Shown: piece by piece, positions 57,899 through 64,000 of the stretch
Layout: each line of letters begins with the position of its first letter
How positions within the stretch are numbered: the first letter of the stretch is position 1
Assembly: GCA_021029095.1 (NCBI GenBank)
Contig: JAJOHG010000020.1
Span: 62,001-126,000, forward strand
DNA from: Phellopilus nigrolimitatus
Taxonomy: Eukaryota > Basidiomycota > Agaricomycetes > Hymenochaetales > Hymenochaetaceae
Direction of reading: 5' to 3'
Length of the DNA stretch: 64,000 nucleotides
Notes under the pieces: generated by a model
The model's database searches: none
What the model was told of the DNA's origin: nothing
The model's input: the letters and a program-made list of their open reading frames with translations, nothing else
Position numbers and translations under genes: made by a program

Positions 57899-60527
57899 AT
57901 GGCTCCCAAAACTCGGAAAGCATCTAACGATGAAAATGGTGCTACCAATAAAGCAAGTACGTTAATTCTATTGAGATGCACGAGATGCTGCTTATCAGTA
58001 TAAGTCGTCGCAGAAAAAGCTGGCAGTGGTAAGATGGGGCGAAGGGAGGTGGAGATACTAAGACTGACGTCTACACAGGTGAAAAACGTGTCCCCGCTAC
58101 CCGCAGCAGTACGCAAAGCGCCAGGAAGGACCCTTCGCCATACGTGCGGACGTCCATGGACAAACACGGCGAAGACGACGAAGACGACAATGCAAATACC
58201 GGGGTGAAATCGAAAGGCAAAACCGTCGTAAGTGCAACTTCTGTTGAGATAGCTTTATCTAACAAGGTCCGTATACTCACTAGGCAGCGAAAGAGAAGCC
58301 AAAGAATGTCAAGCAGACGAAGACTCAGCCTAAACCAAGACCAGTAAGCCTTACAATGACGCGAGAAAACAAGCTTCATCTAAAACATATCGAAAGATTT
58401 TTGCAGCGGACGACGTATCGACTGAGACGACACGTGGCAGTCTATCAATGAAACGGCCGACGCTGAATGGAAAAGAAGCCGCTATCAAGAATAAACGCAC
58501 GGCTTCCGACTCTCCTCTTAACTCGGTTCCTGCCAATGACAACATGGGAGGAAGGTCACCTCTAGAGACGGACGGAATGACACAGATGGGTGAAGATGCG
58601 GACGAGTACGTTACGGTCCTATCGAACGATTTGGCTGCGTCCGATGGTGCTTACAAATTCGTCAGCGACAACGACAGCGAGTTGGGAAGTGCTAGTGACA
58701 AAAACACTGGTGATGAAGATGGGGACGGAGGTCATCATGATTCTGAGTCTGATGCTGCAGAGGAGAAAGCGAAGTCAAAAGGCAAGGGGCGACGTATCTT
58801 CGAGTCTTCCGACTTTCTCTCCGGCAGTGACGAGGAAAATGAAGACATCGGTGATGCAATGGTGAGTCTCGTTTCATACTTCAGGGATAGATCATGCTCA
58901 TATGTATTCAAAGGACCTCGATCTGCAGGCCGCGCGGTCTGCGCAGGGGAAAGATGTTCTAGAGAAGCATCGTGAGAAGATGAAGTCCGAAGGACACGCA
59001 CGCAAGCAAGACAAAGGCTTGGAAGCCTTCGTGGCATGCAAGGAGAGCACGGTGTTCCAAACCAAGGGCACTCGAAAGGAATCGAATGGGCAGCAGGCGC
59101 AGTCAGGGCAGGTAAGTTCCCAAGTCTCATTGAGGCAGGCTGCTTTGATTCCTTCGCACAGGCAGCCTGTCCGGAAGTGAGGAAGGTCCAAGCAGCTAGC
59201 GAGCGTCAGGGAAAGAGGGCTGTGGAGCCGTCTGCAGACACTGACTCTGATTCGGATGGGCAACAGCAACCGCTTATAAAGAAGCGACGCAAGAGGCGCA
59301 CGATTATCCGCAATGTCGAAGGTGAGTGCGGTATCCGGCTGAGCTGTACTTATAGTATACTGATGGATATGCATTAGACGAAGAAAGACAGAAAGGAGAT
59401 GATACACTTGGATATTACAAGGGTTCAATAAGACTCGCTCTGAAGTGCGCCGCACGGTTCTTTAGGTTGTATTGCTTTACATCTAAAGCATTCATATCAC
59501 CCCGCGAAACCAAAGAAGATAGCAGACTCTGCTTTGGACTAGCTTGCCATGAAGTCTACGGGGGGAATAGTGAGTCAATCGTCGCATTTAAGTGAGCAAC
59601 TTTAACATAATTCTTTTATCTAGAAAGAGATCATCCACCGTTCAGCACGGCATTTGAAGCTCTGGTACGTCTCCTTAAACATTCCAAAAGGCATGCTGAT
59701 ATTTTTGTGTAGTTGGCGAAGGAACCCTGGGTCACGCGCGGAAAGTTGAAAGCAGCGGCGAAAGTCGTCATTAAAGAAGAGTACGACATAGCCCCACCGG
59801 CCTTAAACGGTCCCGAGTATGCTGATCTTTCGGCGAAAAGGAGAGAAAAAATGCGTGTTACGGCTGTCCGTTCAAAGGTAGAAGCACTGATTGGTACTGA
59901 AACGAACCCGACGAACATCTACGCATTTGCGAACAAAGTAAGTCGTCAAATTACATGTATGCGACATCGACGCACGCGCTAACTACACGCTGCAGAATGG
60001 CCGAGGAGAAGACACTATGCCGTTCAGTCATCCGGCAATTAAGGAGTTGATATTCCGCTTTGCCTTCAACAGCGCGGGCAAAGCTGATCCTCTCGTTTAT
60101 GCGAGGCAAGACTGGCTTAACCCGATCCCGAAGAAAACCATTGCATTGGCAACGCTTGCGGTAAGCCCTGAAACTACCACAACATGTTATATGCTAACCC
60201 TTGGCGCCCAGCTCCATAATAGCCTGAACGAATTTGCCACCGGTCGGCACGTCGAAGTTGCATTCGATGAGAAAACATATTCTTCAGCTTACGTTGATAT
60301 GGTTGCTCAACTACGTCGTCTCTCGCAGTCGCAGAATAAACGAGACATGCTGGCCGATTGGCAAAGGAATGTTTATGCGGAAGGAATGTATGTTTTCTGT
60401 TGGATGTCTTCGCTATTGACGAACCGTAACTCAATTCATCCACAGGGAGAGGTGCGATTCTCACCCGAGCTGCAAAGAATTTGCTGCAATTTACGTACCC
60501 TCGTCGGATATCGAACTCGACGAGCAT
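57899..60527 (+). CDS. DUF6532 domain protein
   Basis: Starts MAPKTRKASNDENGATNKA at 57,899 and continues over several short introns through a low-complexity charged region (KDPSPYVRTSMDKHGEDDED; KKRRTIIRNVE) to the C-terminal domain. That domain reads AKEPWVTRGKLKAAAKVV, PALNGPEYADLSAKRREK and SHPAIKELIFRFAFN, then NPIPKKTIALATLA and, after an intron, QLHNSLNEFATGRHVEVAFD and MVAQLRRLSQSQNKRDMLA. This is the pattern of DUF6532, an expanded domain of unknown function in agaricomycetes. The protein is probably nuclear given its basic/acidic N-terminus, but this is inference. Some intron boundaries in 58.2-58.45 kb are uncertain; a GTAAGC...TTTTGCAG intron there would put the flanking frames out of phase in my reading. 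Confidence 0.65.
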
Positions 60528-60679
60528 GACAACTAGCCTCCGCGACTATGGGTTGAAGGGCAGCATTCATACAGTGCCTAATAGATAGCGTAGTACTCGG
60601 GTTGACTAGCTCACCATACAATCATATTTGTAGCTTTCGATTCAAATTTATATATGCAATTTGGATCCCTCCCCTGCCA

Positions 60680-61300
60680 GAATCGATCCAACAAGATACC
60701 TACAGTGCTACGTACTATCAGCACAACGTACCTACAATGCTATGTACCTACAATGCTACGTACCTACGTACCTACGATGCTACGTACCTACAATGCTATG
60801 TACCTACGATGCTACGTACCTACAATGCTACGTACCTACGTACCTACGTACCTACAATGCTACGTACCTACAATGCTACGTACCTACGTACCTACGTACC
60901 TACAATGCTACGTACCTACAATGCTACGTACCTACAATGCTACGTACCTACGTACCTACGTACCTACGTACCTACAATGCTACGTACCTACAATGCTATG
61001 TACCTACAATGCTACGTACCTATGTACCTACAATGCTATGTTGGGCAATATAGTGGGTAGGTATCTATGAACCACTACAAAGCTACAATGCTACGTACCT
61101 ACAATGCTACGTACCTACAATGCTATGTACCTACGATGCTACGTACCTACATCACTATACAGCTACAGCGCTACATGCCTATAGTGCTATGGAACTATGG
61201 ACCACCCACGCTATGTTGGGCAATATAGTGGGTAGGTATCTATGAACCACTACAAAGCTACATGACCTATATTGTCCTATATAGGAGTGTGTAGCGTCGG
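60680..61300. repeat. 16-bp CTACGTACCTACAATG minisatellite
   Basis: Units CTACGTACCTACAATG alternate with extra CTACGTAC steps from about 60,700 to 61,035. A 50-bp-scale block (TATGTTGGGCAATATAGTGG ... TATGAACCACTACAAAGCTA) occurs twice, at about 61,037 and 61,210. It ends about 40 bp before the acceptor site of the following gene. Confidence 0.9.
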
Positions 61301-61341
61301 AAAATTTCCTGATGTTGTTCTAATGCATGTTGTGATTTAGC

Positions 61342-63111
61342 ATGCATCGTGGCGTGTCGGCCAACTTGAAGCAGCCATGGCCCGAGACGGACGAGCATTT
61401 TCAGAAGAATGTCGTTGGGTCATTCAAAAGACACTTGACCTATGTCTATCGTACGTCTCATGATGTAGCCTGACCTAGATAACTGACTGACTCCAATATG
61501 CAGCTCCGACTGTTCGCGAGGAGTGGAGTCTCGGCGGCGCCTCAATGAAGGAGGAGGTTGACTCGGTTCATCTCGCACCTAGCGTACCGTTAACGTCTGG
61601 AAAAGCCAAGAAGAAGACCATATCCCCTTCCGTGGTCACCGACAGCGACGACAGCGACGATGATGACGACACCTCATCCGAAAGTAGCGGCGACACTGAC
61701 CGCAGTGAGGAAGAAGCACCACAAGAAACAATGTCGAAGGGGAAGGGGAAGGGAAAGGGGAAAGGAAAGGAGAAGAAGAGGTCGCCTTCAACTGTCAGAG
61801 AGCCGCATCTGACAGACGCAGAACGCCGACGCAACGAGCGCGTCGAAAACCTCAGCTTGGCGTTTCAATTGTTCGACCAGGATAGGGCGGCATCTGACAA
61901 GTTCTTCGAGGAGCTTTCCTGGCCTGACGGAGTCGGTGCTAACTTTAGGGAAAGAGTACTGGAGGAGTGCGAGAGGGCATCCTCAAAGAGATTGGCCGTG
62001 GCTCCTGGTAATGTCGGTACATCCTCGCTGTTGACACCCAATCAGCTTAGCCCTAAGCCGACATCAACCATGCATGTACCGCCGCCTCCCGCTGTGTCTC
62101 CTCCCGCGGTGCCTCCTCCCGCTGTGTCACCTCCGGCCGTGCCTCCTCCCGCTGTGTCTCCTCCCGCGGTGCCTCCTCCTGCCGTGCCACCTCCCGCGGT
62201 GCCTCCTCCCGCGGTGCCTCCTCCCGCGGTGCCTCCTCCGGTCGTGCCACCTCCTGTCGTGCCACCTCCTGCCGTCCCGCCTCCCGCTGTGTCACCTCTG
62301 GCCGTGCCTCCTCCCGCTGTGTCTCCTCCCGCGGTGCCTCCTCCTGCCGTGCCACCTCCCGCGGTGCCTCCTCCCGCGGGCGCTGAGTGGAAGGAACTGG
62401 TGGAGGAATTTGTCATGTTAGAAGAGTCTGCGCGTCCTGTTGATGTGAGTATATTGCATCAATTTTTTTTTTGACGTCCATTCTCTCATATTCTTTCGGA
62501 GGAGCACGAAGCTGCCAACAAGAGGCCGGCCTACCGAATTTAACAAATTCTTGAAGTCAAACGCAAATCTGGGTAATTGGTCCATCAATAACATTCCGAA
62601 GTTTGTGCAGGGATTCGAGTCTTGGTGGTCAAATGTCCAGCCATCCTGGCGTCTTACTGATAATAGCCCAACTCTTTCGCGTGTCGACGGAACGAATACC
62701 GGTTTGGAAGATATTCGATTTGCTGGTCCCGGAGGCCTCTACCTCGTCGTTCTAGCTCTTGCGATGTGGGGGACACAGCGGAATATTACATATTACGATA
62801 ACAAACTTATTTCTGCTGTGAACGATGTCAAATGGGTCATCTCAGGTTTGAACTCCACGCCGGAGTATTCGCGGAAGCGCGTCCGTGTCGAAGGTGATGC
62901 TGGCAAGAGGCAGTACGTATGAATCATTTCTTTTCCATTAGCTTTCATTTGACATCTAGATTCTGGTGCAGTAAGAAACAAAAGTCCAGCAACGCGAGTT
63001 CTAGTGCTGCTGGCGTTCACACAATGCAGTACGTCCTGTTTGTAGTCATTCTAACCGCACGAGCTCAACCTGAATTTAATGCGTAGGACGCGGAACCGAG
63101 TACCTGTCTAA
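61342..63111 (+). CDS. Agaricomycete orphan family protein, C-terminal half, with PPAVP repeats
   Basis: Exons 61,342-61,450, 61,504-62,444, 62,512-62,912, 62,972-63,028 and 63,087-63,111 join in phase with canonical introns. The product begins MHRGVSANLKQPWPETDEHF and has an acidic/lysine-rich stretch (SKGKGKGKGKGKEKKR), a coiled segment (RRNERVENLSLAFQLFDQDR), and a long run of PPAVP/PPAVS pentapeptides (about 62,080-62,380). The conserved C-terminal block RPTEFNKFLKSNANLGNWS, FVQGFESWWSNVQPSWRL and GPGGLYLVVLALAMWG follows. This last block is characteristic of the orphan family whose N-terminal half lies at 37.35 kb. The first exon is preceded by TTAG plus one base, exactly completing a phase-2 codon. 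The true N-terminal half is not found upstream. Function unknown. Confidence 0.65.
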
Positions 63112-64000
63112 CCATTTCTTAATGCTGCTTTTCTTTTGCTGAATTTCTTATTACCTTTTAATACCATTCGCTGCTAGTAATGTTTGACCGTGTTGCGTAG
63201 ACTAATATCCCCATGCTCAATCGAGTTAATGTTTGAACTACCATGTGTGCAGTAAAAATTTGTGCTTTGATTGTAACAAACACAATGCTTGTCTTAAAAA
63301 GCGGCACATCGTGTTTTCAAATCTGCTCGACTTTGTTTCAATAAATTACGTACCTAAGAGTGAAAAAAGGTGTATCGCATCATGAGATAGTATAGTCCAA
63401 ACGTAACAATACATATTACGCAACGTAACATTGCCTTGGCCAACATACACAAACTGACAATAGCATTTGTACAAAAGCATTGGGATTTATTCAAACGGCC
63501 TAATCCATTTTCAAAACCTCTCTGAAGACAGATGAATATGCTCGGTATGCTGTTGCTAGGGCTGTCTGCGACATTTCCAGAATTTGCTACACATATTGTA
63601 ACAACGATACTAGACTCATTGTGAAATAAAACTACCTGAACCGACACGTAGGGTTATGCACCTTTCGTGTGTATATTGTATATAATGATAGTAATTAGTA
63701 GTGCTTCCGCGTACTCTATAATAAGCCAGTGAGAAAATGATAAGATCGTGCGCGACAGTATTCGCAACGTCCACCGTACTTGTGCAATTGAGAAAAGACA
63801 TGTATCGCACAGTGCGCCCCTTATCACGAAGATCAGTAGCTCGGCGCACCGCAACAAACCCGAAAAAAAGAATCTAGAAACGCGATTGACAAGCAGATCC
63901 TGGCCCCGTTAAATATGCATACCTGAAAGCCCGCCATACTGTATGTCAATAGTGGGCGCAATGACGACGCTGTGCGCGAACAGTATAAATATTCAAAATG
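63112..64000. other. Intergenic to window end, no gene seen
   Basis: AT-rich, only short ORFs on the minus strand without motifs. Confidence 0.4.

Noticed and set aside
60602..61070. Three overlapping Tyr/Thr-rich ORFs of 130-150 codons
   Set aside because: They are all translations of the CTACGTACCTACAATG repeat and are open in every frame because the repeat lacks stops.
39070..61341. A 23-kb intron joining the two orphan halves in one transcript
   Set aside because: Introns here are about 55-65 nt and several same-strand genes lie between; an ancestral split is more plausible than splicing.

Overview
The window looks like nuclear DNA of a mushroom-forming basidiomycete (Agaricomycetes). 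Introns are short (about 55-65 nt, GT...AG). The gene content includes a KDZ transposase with a CxC2 cysteine cluster, a Plavaka transposase, a DUF6532 protein, a JmjC-like protein of the type expanded in these fungi, and other fungal orphan families. No rRNA, confident tRNA, CRISPR or bacterial operon structure is visible.

Layout. 0.2-11.8 kb holds four tandem minus-strand copies of a HAD-family sugar/glycerol phosphatase gene with identical three-exon structure, matching TATA boxes and conserved upstream blocks. Two extra promoter-like relics have no gene behind them. 12.4-23.7 kb is a GC-rich mosaic of truncated, mutated pieces of unrelated conserved genes. Nudix ADP-ribose pyrophosphatase, Argonaute, XPG/GEN1-like nuclease, 3'-5' exonuclease and ARG5,6 lie on the minus strand. 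V-ATPase subunit a, a possible transcription-factor tail, a PMC1-type Ca2+ pump and a Pcl-type cyclin lie on the plus strand. The orientation switches at a palindrome at 18.75-18.82 kb. 23.9-27.3 kb is AT-rich and shows no gene. 27.4-28.7 kb is a 43-bp minisatellite, followed by an apparently intact KDZ transposase gene (28.9-33.5 kb). 35.1-36.2 kb is a gene with an RNase H1 N-terminal/viroplasmin-like domain.

37.35-38.27 kb carries the N-terminal half of an agaricomycete orphan family and runs into a second minisatellite. An HMG-box gene fragment (39.1-40.5 kb), a small 115-codon gene (40.7-41.1 kb) and a Plavaka transposase gene (41.8-45.0 kb) follow. 46.1-50.5 kb is a host gene whose second exon is interrupted by a 2.83-kb hAT-like element (46,537-49,368). 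That element has terminal inverted repeats and an 8-bp target duplication, and it carries pieces of SEC24 and a second cyclin. Removing the element with one duplication copy rejoins the reading frame. 51.3-52.7 kb is a decayed UFD4/TRIP12 fragment. 53.1-63.1 kb holds plus-strand lineage-specific genes: a JmjC-like gene, a DUF6532 gene, a third minisatellite, and the C-terminal half of the orphan family begun at 37.35 kb.

The central story is duplication and transduplication. A transposon with readable ends carries host gene fragments and has broken a host gene, and a larger mosaic nearby may have arisen the same way. All functional assignments come from motif recognition by eye; no database search was run.
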